A DNA stretch of 22,533 nt from a virus, in IMG/VR virus record IMGVR_UViG_3300045120_000300, positions 1-22,533 of that record. The stretch is one strand, 5' to 3'. Both the position numbers and the translations under genes were made by a program. Of the stretch, positions 1-5,694 are shown piece after piece; within the stretch, counting starts at the first letter, position 1, and each line of letters opens with the position of its first letter. The notes under the pieces were generated by a model, which saw nothing but the letters and a program-made list of their open reading frames with translations, was not told the origin of the DNA and made no database searches.

Positions 1-111
1 TGGAGAAGAGTTAGGTAAATCTTTGCTCATGGTGAGGATTGAACAGACACAAAATCCGAACACGCCGCCCAATATGGCTGCGATACAGAGTAAAAGACTG
101 AGTGTTATAAT
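1..111 (-). CDS. Possible small membrane protein, partial at left edge
   Basis: The minus strand is open from about position 111 to the window edge. It encodes a strongly hydrophobic stretch (around ILGGVFGFCVCSIL) followed by a polar tail, the pattern of a single-pass membrane peptide. There is no clear start: ATT at 111, TTG at 72, GTG at 63 and ATG at 28-30 are all in frame, and none has a good ribosome binding site. It follows the DUF7694-like gene and would overlap its end by a few bases if it began at 111. The product is unknown, and it may not be a gene. Confidence 0.3.
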   Translation of the reverse strand, partial: MITLSLLLCIAAILGGVFGFCVCSILTMSKDLPNSSP

Positions 112-578
112 GGACGTTGCCGCATCCCCGGTACATTGCGATGTTCTTCATAATTGACGTCGCGGTCTTGCCAGCCGAACGAAAAGCGATAGGTCGGATC
201 AGGCACGCCATAGAGATGATACTTGTTGGAGCTGTCCACCTTACGCGACTCGGCGGGGTAAAGTTCGACCGCCTCGCATTCCTCACCGATCAGCTGGTTC
301 TTGATGAGCTGAAAGTGCCGCCAGTCCCGAATCACCGCCGCGCCATCCCGTCTGCGAATGTTGAGATGGATCACGCCGGTATCGGTAACCCGCTTTTGCA
401 CCTGATAGAGATCGTTGATCCAAGTCTCGCATTTCGCCACATCGTCTTCAAGCAGTTTGATGACGCTGGCTTTGTCCAAATCCGGATATTGCTGCATGGC
501 ATGTGCGATCAACTCCGGCCGCAGCGGCTTGAAGTCTTCATTCCTGACAAGCGGAATCCATTTATAACGTGGTTTCAC
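105..578 (-). CDS. DUF7694-like phage protein
   Basis: A 157-residue protein of unknown function. The segment from about residue 70 to 145 (IHLNIRRRDG, IRDWRHFQLIKNQL, EAVELYPAESR, YHLYGV) matches my recollection of the DUF7694 domain, common in phages and prophages of many bacteria. It starts at GTG; no ATG lies nearby, and GGGAG in the leader box sits 8 bases upstream. The box also encodes a mini-ORF, MGELP, whose TGA overlaps the GTG as GTGA. The gene is the first of its unit, directly behind promoter/operator 608-636. The family name rests on memory of its motifs; the function is unknown. Confidence 0.85.
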   Translation of the reverse strand: MKPRYKWIPLVRNEDFKPLRPELIAHAMQQYPDLDKASVIKLLEDDVAKCETWINDLYQVQKRVTDTGVIHLNIRRRDGAAVIRDWRHFQLIKNQLIGEECEAVELYPAESRKVDSSNKYHLYGVPDPTYRFSFGWQDRDVNYEEHRNVPGMRQRPL

Positions 579-586
579 GGTAGTTC

Positions 587-597
587 TCCCATTGGTT
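587..597 (-). promoter_or_regulatory. AACCAATGGGA leader box before the DUF7694-like gene
   Basis: Minus-strand AACCAATGGGA. It supplies the Shine-Dalgarno GGGAG, and its ATG opens a five-codon mini-ORF (MGELP) that stops in overlap with the gene's GTG start. Confidence 0.6.
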
Positions 598-607
598 CAA
601 TCGGAGA

Positions 608-636
608 ACTATATCACATTATGTGCTAGAAGTCAA
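608..636 (-). promoter_or_regulatory. Leftward promoter with palindromic operator (site a)
   Basis: On the minus strand: TTGACT (-35), a 17-base spacer, TATAGT (-10). The spacer contains the near-palindrome CACATAATGTG (615-625), flanked as TAGCACATAATGTGATA. This is the clearest example of the dyad lying between -35 and -10, where a bound protein would block RNA polymerase. Site assignment is by eye. Confidence 0.65.
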
Positions 637-637
637 C

Positions 638-1342
638 TCACGCCGCCTCGGGTGGTTCGTATTTGGCGAGTTCATGGCGATAGGTCTGGTACAGCATCCA
701 GGCATCGTCGATGTCCTCGGGCGCGCAGTTCTGTTGCACAAAACAGCCGACGAAACCCGCCTTGCTGAATATCCTGCCGCAATCCTCTTCTTCGAAGGCT
801 TGCTTGAGAATCGCGCTGGCGGGGTCGGGTGCGGTGACGATGTATTTACGTCGTAGCTGGTCCTTGGTCATTGTGCCGTGCCTTTCTGTAACAGCCGCCG
901 CTGTGATCGCGGATACCACGATTGCCTGAATGTGCTGGGTCTTTGCCGTTTCGCTCAGATCGCTGGGCAGGGCTTCGATCTGGTGCGCCGCGTCCAGCGC
1001 GATTTGATTGCGGCCTGCCGGTGTGACGGTTGCTGCCCTGCGCACATTGTCCCGCTCATAAGCCAGCCCTGCGCGGAATCCGTGGTTATAGGACGCCTCT
1101 TGAACCCGCAAGCTTGCCTCAAGCCGCCCGATGCGGGCATCACGCTCCACCAACTCCGCGCTAAGCCGCTGGCTTAACCCGGCGCGGGCAGCGGCACGCA
1201 CAATCCCAAGCAGCTCGCCGCCGTGATCCTGATCGCGTGCTGCCGGATTTCGCCGAACCCAATCGGCAATCTCCCGCAGCGCCGCCTCCAGCGCCTCGAT
1301 GCGGTCTTGCATTGCTAATATCTTGTCGGTGTACTCACTCAT
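638..1342 (-). CDS. Coiled-coil phage protein, paralog 1 (last of the array)
   Basis: A 234-residue protein of unknown function. Residues about 10-30 form a heptad-like coiled coil (RIEALEAALREIADW). About residues 85-100 carry SYNHGFRAGLAYERDN, a motif shared almost exactly with the gene at 1726-2295, so the two are paralogs. The C-terminal 75 residues, from MTKDQLRRKYIV, resemble a separate module; their internal ATG near 871 has AAAGG about 10 bases upstream and could be a second start. The start at 1342 overlaps the TGA of the preceding gene as ATGA. It is the last gene of the unit reading from operator site b. Confidence 0.75.
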   Translation of the reverse strand: MSEYTDKILAMQDRIEALEAALREIADWVRRNPAARDQDHGGELLGIVRAAARAGLSQRLSAELVERDARIGRLEASLRVQEASYNHGFRAGLAYERDNVRRAATVTPAGRNQIALDAAHQIEALPSDLSETAKTQHIQAIVVSAITAAAVTERHGTMTKDQLRRKYIVTAPDPASAILKQAFEEEDCGRIFSKAGFVGCFVQQNCAPEDIDDAWMLYQTYRHELAKYEPPEAA

Positions 1343-1653
1343 TTCTTTTCTGGTGCGAGTGCTTCGAGTTCAATCCAAAACTGAGGCTTCGCGGCGGGCG
1401 CAATGCCATGCTTGTCCATTAAGCGTGCGATTTCTTTCCCCAACGATCTGGCAGGTCTCTCGATTGATTTGTCCTGCTCCCCGGCGAGGGCGACGCGGGC
1501 GATGGTCTGCATTGCTTCAATCGCCGTCCAGGAACTAGCGGACTTCATATTAGCGATATCCCGCAGTGCCGCCTTCAGCGCCTTGATGCGGTCGCGCTGC
1601 TCGATAAGTTTTTCGCACAGTCCGTCTATGGCTGCGTTTTCATCGTCGTTCAT
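1339..1653 (-). CDS. Coiled-coil phage protein, paralog 2
   Basis: A 104-residue protein of unknown function starting MNDDENAAIDGL. It contains the shared module RDRIKALKAALRDIAN (about residues 20-35) and the IARVALAGEQDK ending seen in its paralog at 2292, here followed by about 35 extra residues. I chose the ATG at 1653 because it overlaps the TGA of the tiny membrane gene upstream (ATGA) and AGGA sits just before it. A longer frame reaches 1701 but would run through the upstream gene. It is translationally coupled on both sides. Confidence 0.7.
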   Translation of the reverse strand: MNDDENAAIDGLCEKLIEQRDRIKALKAALRDIANMKSASSWTAIEAMQTIARVALAGEQDKSIERPARSLGKEIARLMDKHGIAPAAKPQFWIELEALAPEKK

Positions 1654-1739
1654 TTGTCCTTGCTCCTGAACGCATACATCGATGCGATGATCGCGGACCA
1701 CATGAGCACCAGATACGTAATTTTTTCAGCTACGCTCAT
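1650..1739 (-). CDS. 29-residue single-pass membrane peptide
   Basis: A short ORF, MSVAEKITYLVLMWSAIIAS and onward to a basic tail ending RSKDK. Residues about 7-22 are hydrophobic enough for one membrane helix. The start ATG lies within the end of the upstream gene (14-base overlap), preceded by AGGACAA. Its TGA overlaps the ATG of the next gene. The sequence GGACAAATGA occurs at both ends of this gene. Function unknown; its position in a tightly coupled operon argues that it is translated. Confidence 0.55.
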   Translation of the reverse strand: MSVAEKITYLVLMWSAIIASMYAFRSKDK

Positions 1740-2295
1740 TTGTCCTGTCCGTATTGTCTCGCTCGTAAGCCACGCCTGCGCGGAACCCGTGGTCATAGGA
1801 CTGTTGCGCCTCTTGGGCAGAATGGCTGATGGCCGCCAAGATTTGCCTGGCAAGATCGGCTGCATTGGTTATCTCAGTAACGCCATCCGAAAAACATATG
1901 ACATCGACGTTTTCATCGATGATTTTTTCGATAAGGTCAGCCGTCTCAATGGATGATTGGGCAGTACCGCGCAGGGTAGCTACTTCCGCCTCCAGCGCCT
2001 CGATGCGGTCACGCGCCGCGTCCATAAGGCCGGTGTTTTTATTAATCTGATTTGCCCATGCTCGGCGATCTGCCTCCAGCGCCTCGATGCGGTTACAGAG
2101 CCGTTCATTCTCTTTCGCTTCATCGCGCCATCGGCCTTCCCAATAGCGCGGGCCGTGCCATTCGTTATTCATTTGACGCTCATTTGTCCTGCCCCATTCG
2201 CGAATGACCGCCTCCAGCTCTTCGATGCAGTCGGCGGCTTCTTCTCTAGTAACGACGGCACCCAGATCACGCAGCCGTTCGACAAGATCACTCAT
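1726..2295 (-). CDS. Coiled-coil phage protein, paralog 3 (probable fusion)
   Basis: A 189-residue protein of unknown function. It has an N-terminal module (MSDLVERLRDLG, then EEAADCIEELEAVIREW), two coiled-coil stretches with RIEALEA (about residues 70-105), and a C-terminal SYDHGFRAGVAYERDN motif shared with the gene at 638-1342. The start overlaps the upstream TGA as ATGA. Around 2169-2190 the sequence AGGACAAATGAGCG, which forms gene junctions elsewhere in this operon, is read through in another frame as GRTNERQ. This suggests two former genes fused. An alternative start is the ATG at 2172 (MNNEWHG), giving 148 residues. Confidence 0.7.
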   Translation of the reverse strand: MSDLVERLRDLGAVVTREEAADCIEELEAVIREWGRTNERQMNNEWHGPRYWEGRWRDEAKENERLCNRIEALEADRRAWANQINKNTGLMDAARDRIEALEAEVATLRGTAQSSIETADLIEKIIDENVDVICFSDGVTEITNAADLARQILAAISHSAQEAQQSYDHGFRAGVAYERDNTDRTNERS

Positions 2296-2489
2296 TTGTC
2301 TTGTTCCTTGGCGAGGGCGGCGCGAGCGATTTCTGCTTGTACAATGGAGACGCCGGTTGGATCGTCCGCTATCTCCCGCAGCGCCGCCTCCAGTGCCTCG
2401 ATGTAGTCGGCGGCCTCTTCACACATCAAATAGCAATCTATCGACGCCTCATCGGCGCCTCTGCGCAGCCGTTTGACAATCTCGCTCAT
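2292..2489 (-). CDS. Coiled-coil phage protein, paralog 4
   Basis: A 65-residue protein, MSEIVKRLRRGADE, then CEEAADYIEALEAALREIAD and a tail IARAALAKEQDK. It is the shortest and probably simplest form of the module repeated in this operon; the EEAADYIEALEAALREI helix is strongly amphipathic. I chose the ATG at 2489 because it overlaps the TGA of the HTH gene (ATGA). An upstream in-frame ATG would lie inside that gene. The last codons (GEQDK-like) double as the ribosome binding site of the next gene. Function unknown. Confidence 0.7.
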   Translation of the reverse strand: MSEIVKRLRRGADEASIDCYLMCEEAADYIEALEAALREIADDPTGVSIVQAEIARAALAKEQDK

Positions 2490-2725
2490 TTCTTTGGTCG
2501 TTTCTTCCGCCATGGCGCACCCAATTCGTCAATGTCATCGGGAGTGATCTGGTAATTGTCCATGATCGATATCAGCAAGGCCACGGCATAGGGCGCCCCT
2601 TCGGCGGCCCAGCGGCGACCGGAGTTCATGGTCTTGCCGCCAAACAGCCAGCTGGCCTGTCCCTGGGTCAGATTGTAACGCGCCAGGGCTTTCTTGTACT
2701 GCATCGCAGTCATCGGTGGTGCCAT
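2486..2725 (-). CDS. Cro/CI-like helix-turn-helix protein
   Basis: A 79-residue protein resembling the small HTH proteins of phages: residues about 8-45 (MQYKKALARYNLTQGQASWL to GRRWAAEG) have the LTQ-x-x-A-A-x-x-L spacing of an XRE/Cro helix-turn-helix, followed by PYAVALLISIMDN and ITPDDIDEL, usual for this group. I chose the ATG at 2725 because GGAGG lies 5 bases upstream; the in-frame ATG at 2737 would place that site inside the gene. It is the first gene behind operator b, which nearly touches its ribosome binding site. That makes it a candidate to bind the repeated operators and regulate itself; this is inference. Confidence 0.8.
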   Translation of the reverse strand: MAPPMTAMQYKKALARYNLTQGQASWLFGGKTMNSGRRWAAEGAPYAVALLISIMDNYQITPDDIDELGAPWRKKRPKK

Positions 2726-2739
2726 GACAACCTCCATAG

Positions 2740-2771
2740 CACATTATGTGAGCTATGACGAAAAGTGTCAA
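2740..2771 (-). promoter_or_regulatory. Leftward promoter with palindromic operator (site b)
   Basis: On the minus strand: TTGACA (2766-2771), a 17-base spacer, CATAAT (2743-2748). Here the -10 box is part of the palindrome CACATAATGTG (2740-2750), not beside it. It drives the HTH gene and the coiled-coil operon. This unit has no CCAATGGGA box, only a strong GGAGG. Confidence 0.65.
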
Positions 2772-2786
2772 GACCGGAAACAGATA

Positions 2787-2804
2787 CGGCCCCTTTCGGG
2801 GCCG
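2787..2804 (-). terminator. Hairpin, possible terminator of the 2865-3053 gene
   Basis: CGGCCCC, TTTC loop, GGGGCCG: a perfect 7-base-pair GC stem with a 4-base loop, about 60 bases after the leftward gene stops. There is only a weak T-rich stretch after it, so intrinsic termination is uncertain. Confidence 0.45.
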
Positions 2805-2864
2805 CACCGTCCGCACGCGCTGGGAAACCAATGGGATGGGAACCATACGCGAGAGAAATAATAT

Positions 2865-3053
2865 TTAATGACTTTTTGACTGGCTCGCAATCTCTAATCG
2901 GCGCCGCAGCTCCAGCAAGACATTGAGATTAGACCGCATCAGACTGGCATGATCGTGCATCTGTTCGGTCATGGCGATCAAGGCATCCAGTTCAACCAAT
3001 GCATTGCTAACGAGATCAGCCGCTGACTGCCGAATTCGAATCGGTAGGCTCAT
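2865..3053 (-). CDS. Small helical phage protein
   Basis: A 62-residue protein, MSLPIRIRQSAADLVSNALV and onward, predicted to be almost all helical (LDALIAMTEQMHDH, LNVLLELRRRLEIA). Function unknown. I favour the ATG at 3053, with GGAG about 6 bases upstream. An in-frame ATG at 3098 (77 residues) also has a strong GGGAGG site, so the start is not settled. It has no operator of its own in view. It sits between the HTH operon and the terminator at 3190-3236 and may have its own weak promoter. Confidence 0.6.
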   Translation of the reverse strand: MSLPIRIRQSAADLVSNALVELDALIAMTEQMHDHASLMRSNLNVLLELRRRLEIASQSKSH

Positions 3054-3069
3054 GAGTTCTCCAATAGAG

Positions 3070-3135
3070 TTATTTGGGTGAAGGCGACACACCGCCATGA
3101 TTTCCTCCCGGCTGGGGGGTTGGGAGATTCGTCAT
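3070..3135 (-). CDS. Possible 21-residue Pro/Gly-rich peptide
   Basis: An ORF, MTNLPTPQPGGNHGGVSPSP plus Lys, with AAGGA a few bases before its ATG. It ends 16 bases before the ATG at 3053. It could be a leader peptide, or chance in an otherwise gene-free stretch. It competes with the longer start (3098) of the neighbouring gene. Confidence 0.2.
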   Translation of the reverse strand: MTNLPTPQPGGNHGGVSPSPK

Positions 3136-3189
3136 CCCGTCCTTGCGGCCTGTCCAATCGCATCACCAATCGGACTCGGGATCACCCAA

Positions 3190-3236
3190 AACATAAAAAA
3201 GACCCCGGCAATCGGGTTGAGACGATCGCCGGGGCC
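3190..3236 (-). terminator. Intrinsic terminator of the 3250-3537 unit
   Basis: On the minus strand the stem CCCCGGC/GCCGGGG (arms 3203-3209 and 3228-3234, with an inner ATCG/CGAT extension) is followed at once by TCTTTTTTATGTTTT. This is a classic rho-independent terminator just after the stop at 3250. Confidence 0.85.
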
Positions 3237-3249
3237 GACGTGCCCCTAC

Positions 3250-3537
3250 TCAATACTCGGAGGGCAAGAGGAAGGTGGTCACGGAACGATCCGCTTCGGT
3301 GATGATCCAGAAGATGTCTTCACTCTCCAGCATCGGATAGGCGCTCAGGATGCGCCCGCCACGCTGCAGAGCGGCGTTGTTGGCCTGCCAATCCTCATCA
3401 TCGATGCAGCCCCAATGGCCCTGCAGATGTTCGGCCAGCGCCGAAAAGGCATAGGCCGGATGGACCTTGTCCATGAATCCCTTGGTGGCGCAGAGGTCAC
3501 CAAAGTCAAACTTGGTATTTACTTCCACGACTTTCAT
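3250..3537 (-). CDS. Conserved phage/plasmid protein ending ITEADRSVTTFLLPSEY
   Basis: A 95-residue protein of a family common in phages and plasmids, sometimes mislabelled as a restriction subunit. Recognisable parts are GDLCATKG near the N terminus, LAEHLQGHWGCIDDEDWQAN in the middle (usual form: HxxGDWGxxxxEDxxxN), GGRILSAYPM, and the C-terminal WIITEADRSVTTFLLPSEY. The biochemical role is unknown. I chose the ATG at 3537, with GGGAG 8 bases upstream; the frame continues to 3642 but that extension crosses the promoter. It is a single-gene unit: promoter c, leader box, gene, terminator. Confidence 0.85.
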   Translation of the reverse strand: MKVVEVNTKFDFGDLCATKGFMDKVHPAYAFSALAEHLQGHWGCIDDEDWQANNAALQRGGRILSAYPMLESEDIFWIITEADRSVTTFLLPSEY

Positions 3538-3545
3538 AGTGTCGC

Positions 3546-3556
3546 TCCCATCGGTT
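3546..3556 (-). promoter_or_regulatory. AACCGATGGGA leader box (variant)
   Basis: One-base variant (CCGATGGG) of the leader box. Its ATG opens the mini-ORF MGATL, whose TGA overlaps the gene's ATG as ATGA. Confidence 0.55.
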
Positions 3557-3568
3557 TGCAGTGGAATT

Positions 3569-3596
3569 ACACTAGCACATTTGGTGACTGTGTCAA
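3569..3596 (-). promoter_or_regulatory. Leftward promoter with operator (site c)
   Basis: TTGACA (3591-3596), a 16-base spacer holding CACCAAATGTG (3576-3586), then TAGTGT; TGTAAT at 19 bases is another -10 choice. One arm of the dyad is degenerate, but TGTGCTA is kept. The -35 overlaps the stop of the upstream gene. Confidence 0.55.
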
Positions 3597-3778
3597 TACG
3601 TGCGGTTAGGGTTTTTCTCTTTCCATTGCTTGGCGGCTTCATGCATCCGCACCAGCTTGGCGGTGGCGTCCATCGCCAACTTGATCTGGCTGTTCATATA
3701 GACAACAATATCCAGCAGTTCGTCACGCGACAAGGTTTCGATATCCCTGCCCATCCAGTACATCCGTGGGCGTGGCAT
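3593..3778 (-). CDS. Small phage protein, 61 residues
   Basis: MPRPRMYWMGRDIETLSRDE, then LLDIVVYMNSQIKLAMDATA and a basic C terminus (KQWKEKNPNRTY). Predicted helical, with no transmembrane segment. Small proteins with a LSRDELLDIV-like core are frequent in phage early regions; none has a role I know. The start lies 3 bases after the upstream stop with GGGGTGA as ribosome binding site, so it is coupled to 3782-4084. It is the last gene of the long unit from promoter d. Confidence 0.7.
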   Translation of the reverse strand: MPRPRMYWMGRDIETLSRDELLDIVVYMNSQIKLAMDATAKLVRMHEAAKQWKEKNPNRTY

Positions 3779-3781
3779 GGC

Positions 3782-4084
3782 TCACCCCTTTGCTGCCTTG
3801 GTGGACATCTTGCGCCACACCCGTTCAAAGCCCAGCGCGCGGCCGGAGGCTTCGACGGTGACGTTGCTGGGACGGCAGGTCTTGCCGAAGAACCAAGCCC
3901 GCATGCAGCTGACCGACGGCCCGCCCTGGCGCTCGATCGCGCGCAGCATCTTGTTGTTGATCTTCTCGCCGTAGACGTCCTCGAACAGCGTCCGGGTCAT
4001 GTCGATCACAGGCTCTTTGTCCTTGAAGCTGTAAGAGCCATAGAATTTCAGATGGCCATTGGTTTTTGCGGTCTTTTTAGCCAT
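3782..4084 (-). CDS. Putative DNA-binding (Cro/CI-fold) phage protein
   Basis: A 100-residue basic protein. The C-terminal half, GGPSVSCMRAWFFGKTCRPS followed by TVEASGRALGFERVWRKM, has the layout of phage HTH proteins in which a recognition helix (S-x-S-x-x-R-x-W) precedes a RPxxxTVEAxxRALG segment. The N terminus begins with AKKTAKT, encoded across one of the AAAAGAC words. It overlaps the upstream winged-helix gene by 8 bases, so the two putative DNA-binding proteins are made together. Regulatory role is inferred from fold resemblance only. Confidence 0.7.
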   Translation of the reverse strand: MAKKTAKTNGHLKFYGSYSFKDKEPVIDMTRTLFEDVYGEKINNKMLRAIERQGGPSVSCMRAWFFGKTCRPSNVTVEASGRALGFERVWRKMSTKAAKG

Positions 4085-4487
4085 GGGACGCCTCCAGCTG
4101 TCGTAGTCCTTCCGGCGTCAGCCGGTATTGGCCCCGGCCGATCGCCCGGATCAAGCCATCGTTCTTCATGACAAAGATGGCGTTGGAAATGCTCTTGGCG
4201 GAAAACCCGGCCGGGACTGCCGCCGCCCGCAATTTCTCGGGGTCGCTGATTCGCTTTTCATCGGCGGCGAAAGTCTGCAGCATCACCGCCCGCAAACCGC
4301 CCCGCGAATCGCGTGGCTTGCGCTTGGGCGCCGCCAATAGCTTGGGCGCGTGGCCGTTCTGCAGCATCCGGACGGGTTTATCGTCGCCATAGAGCGCGAT
4401 CTTCATTTCGCTGTGGCCATGCTCGATCAGACTGAGGAAGTGGGCGATCGGCACGTCAAAGCTAACGGTGAGTTTCTTGATTCCCAT
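4077..4487 (-). CDS. Putative winged-helix DNA-binding phage protein
   Basis: A 136-residue protein. Residues about 60-130 read as a winged helix (RAVMLQTFAADE, AKSISNAIFVMKNDGLIRAI, then the wing GRGQYRLTPEG). The N-terminal part (MGIKKLTVSFDVPIAHFLSL) is different and unknown. The start is the ATG inside the AACCAATGGGA box itself, with AGGAG 6 bases upstream. In this one gene the box's ATG is clearly the start codon. It lies within the long unit from promoter d and may act as an early transcription regulator. Confidence 0.7.
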   Translation of the reverse strand: MGIKKLTVSFDVPIAHFLSLIEHGHSEMKIALYGDDKPVRMLQNGHAPKLLAAPKRKPRDSRGGLRAVMLQTFAADEKRISDPEKLRAAAVPAGFSAKSISNAIFVMKNDGLIRAIGRGQYRLTPEGLRQLEASHG

Positions 4488-4492
4488 TGGTT
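4482..4492 (-). promoter_or_regulatory. AACCAATGGGA box that contains the start codon of 4077-4487
   Basis: The box is intact, but here its ATG GGA are codons 1 and 2 of the gene, and the Shine-Dalgarno (AGGAG) lies upstream of the box. Confidence 0.55.
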
Positions 4493-4506
4493 TCTCCTGT
4501 TGTGGT

Positions 4507-4674
4507 TTAACGACGTTTCACTTCTTTGAGCAGTTCGCGAACCTGAATTGCGGTTTCTTCACCCAGCAAGCCATGCTTGGCAATATAACTCTGCAGGATT
4601 ATTGCCTGTTGGTTACGATCGTTCCCCATCGTCTCCAGCATAAACAGCAGCAGCTTTTCGTTCTGGCTAATCAT
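4507..4674 (-). CDS. Small helical phage protein, 55 residues
   Basis: MISQNEKLLLFMLETMGNDR, then NQQAIILQSYIAKHGLLGEE and a C-terminal helix ending RELLKEVKRR. The start overlaps the stop of the coiled-coil gene 4667-4906 by 8 bases (CTGAATGATTAG). The next gene starts 20 bases after the stop. All-helical, charged, soluble; function unknown. Its tight fit between coupled genes and sensible amino-acid use support it despite its size. Confidence 0.65.
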   Translation of the reverse strand: MISQNEKLLLFMLETMGNDRNQQAIILQSYIAKHGLLGEETAIQVRELLKEVKRR

Positions 4675-4906
4675 TCAGCTTCTCCATATCGATAAGCCCG
4701 CCCGCCGCCACCGCCAGAATCAGATTGGTGGCCTGCAGCAGCGCGCGAAACTGGTCGGCACGCCTCGCTTTATCGCGCGCAAACGCCGCTTCGTTGCGGC
4801 GATGCTTGGTGATTTCGTTGCGAAGTTCGTCAATCTCTTGGTTGGCCTCGAATAGCCGGGCCTCCAGCCGCGCGGCCACGGTGGTCTTTTTAAGTGGCTT
4901 TCTCAT
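4667..4906 (-). CDS. Coiled-coil phage protein, 79 residues
   Basis: A basic N terminus (MRKPLKKTTVAARLEARLFE), then a long coiled coil (EIDELRNEITKHRRNEAAFA) and a more hydrophobic C-terminal helix (ATNLILAVAAGGLIDMEKLND). Function unknown. The start overlaps the TGA of 4903-5184 as ATGA. The KKTT codons contain the AAAAGAC word. Confidence 0.7.
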   Translation of the reverse strand: MRKPLKKTTVAARLEARLFEANQEIDELRNEITKHRRNEAAFARDKARRADQFRALLQATNLILAVAAGGLIDMEKLND

Positions 4907-5184
4907 TCATACGCCTCATCCCGGCTCTTGGCAGTGTACCAGTCGAGCTGCGGCCAGTTTGCTTCCGCCTCGGCCTTGAGCTGATGATAGGTAAAGTCTG
5001 GCTCGCGCTGCCGCAGCGTCAGCTTGAGGTGTTCGCGGGCGCGGCCCTTGCGGTAAAAGTTCTCATGCGCCCAGCAGGTGCGGCACAGATACAGATTGCC
5101 GCCGCCGCCCAAGGCGTATAACCGCACTTCGCCGGTCGACTCCACGCAATGCGCGCCGTCGCAATTCGGATTTACATCTGACAT
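4903..5184 (-). CDS. Putative zinc-ribbon phage protein
   Basis: A 93-residue protein with four cysteines in two pairs: Cys8 and Cys13 (NCDGAHC) and Cys34 and Cys37 (LCRTC), a likely zinc site. After the second pair comes WAHENFYRKGRAREHL. I recall this layout (C-x4-C, about 20 residues, C-x2-C-W/F-x-H-E) from phage proteins of unknown role in Rhizobiales. The first codons (MSDVNP) and their DNA are identical to the start of the upstream gene 5200-5418. Coupled downstream by ATGA. Confidence 0.75.
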   Translation of the reverse strand: MSDVNPNCDGAHCVESTGEVRLYALGGGGNLYLCRTCWAHENFYRKGRAREHLKLTLRQREPDFTYHQLKAEAEANWPQLDWYTAKSRDEAYE

Positions 5185-5185
5185 T
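5168..5185 (-). repeat. 18-bp direct repeat, copy 1 (start of 4903-5184)
   Basis: GGATTTACATCTGACATT, identical to 5402-5419. It covers the ATG and first codons (MSDVNP) of two otherwise unrelated neighbouring genes. Confidence 0.8.
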
Positions 5186-5199
5186 TAAGTTATTCCACT

Positions 5200-5418
5200 C
5201 TAGATGTTGGCATGAGCCGCATAGGCATAGTCAGTGAGAAATTGCGCACGCGGAACCACAAGCTCATAGGCATTTCGTTTTTCGATGCCCGTGACCTTGT
5301 TACAGGGAATGATGGTAACATCGCCTTCGGTGCGGTGGGCACGAAGCACGCGCCAGTGTTTGCCGGTCTTATCCTTCCAGACGTCGCTAGTCCAGACTTG
5401 AGGATTTACATCTGACAT
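5200..5418 (-). CDS. Small phage protein, 72 residues
   Basis: MSDVNPQVWTSDVWKDKTGK, then HWRVLRAHRTEGDVTIIPCN and a C terminus rich in Ala and Tyr (FLTDYAYAAHANI). The middle looks like a small beta barrel. Function unknown. I chose the ATG at 5418, which follows a GGGGGGAC ribosome binding site. The start region duplicates that of the zinc-ribbon gene downstream. Confidence 0.65.
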   Translation of the reverse strand: MSDVNPQVWTSDVWKDKTGKHWRVLRAHRTEGDVTIIPCNKVTGIEKRNAYELVVPRAQFLTDYAYAAHANI

Positions 5419-5419
5419 T
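5402..5419 (-). repeat. 18-bp direct repeat, copy 2 (start of 5200-5418)
   Basis: Identical to 5168-5185; see that entry. Downstream of the repeat the two genes share nothing obvious. Confidence 0.8.
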
Positions 5420-5487
5420 CTAGTCCCCCCTTTTCGAATCGGACAGCAGCGCACGATTTGTAACCATGCGCCGCTGGATTTGCAATC

Positions 5488-5694
5488 TCATTCGCGTTCC
5501 AGTTCGCCATTAGGGTCGAACTTGTAATTTGGTTCGTCCTCGGATTCGATCACGCGCCATTCCCGCACCGACATCCAGCGCGACGCCAGATTGAGGGCGT
5601 AGAGTTCGGCATCTTCCTTGTTGGCAAACCGTATTAGATTGCCAACCCATTTTTCGCTGTCATCGGCGATGACTTCGGCCTTCCATGATTTCAT
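5488..5694 (-). CDS. Small conserved phage protein (WKAEVIAD...RWMSVREWRV)
   Basis: A 68-residue protein of a type widespread in phages: KAEVIADDSEKWVGNLIRFA, then EDAELYALNLASRWMSVREW and RVIESEDEPNYKF. The pattern (strand, W-x-G-N, F-A-x-x-E-x-A-x-x-Y helix, W-R-V strand) is a compact alpha/beta fold. The role is unknown. The start overlaps the TGA of 5691-5867 as ATGA. Confidence 0.8.
   Translation of the reverse strand: MKSWKAEVIADDSEKWVGNLIRFANKEDAELYALNLASRWMSVREWRVIESEDEPNYKFDPNGELERE

Noticed and set aside
1654-1956. 100-codon plus-strand frame in the coiled-coil operon
   Set aside because: It lies opposite three coupled minus-strand genes with paralogous motifs; no ribosome site or plus-strand neighbours.
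2826-2836. Plus-strand copy of AACCAATGGGA
   Set aside because: It is the only copy in this orientation, and the frame from its ATG is about 30 codons across a leftward gene; probably a relic or chance.
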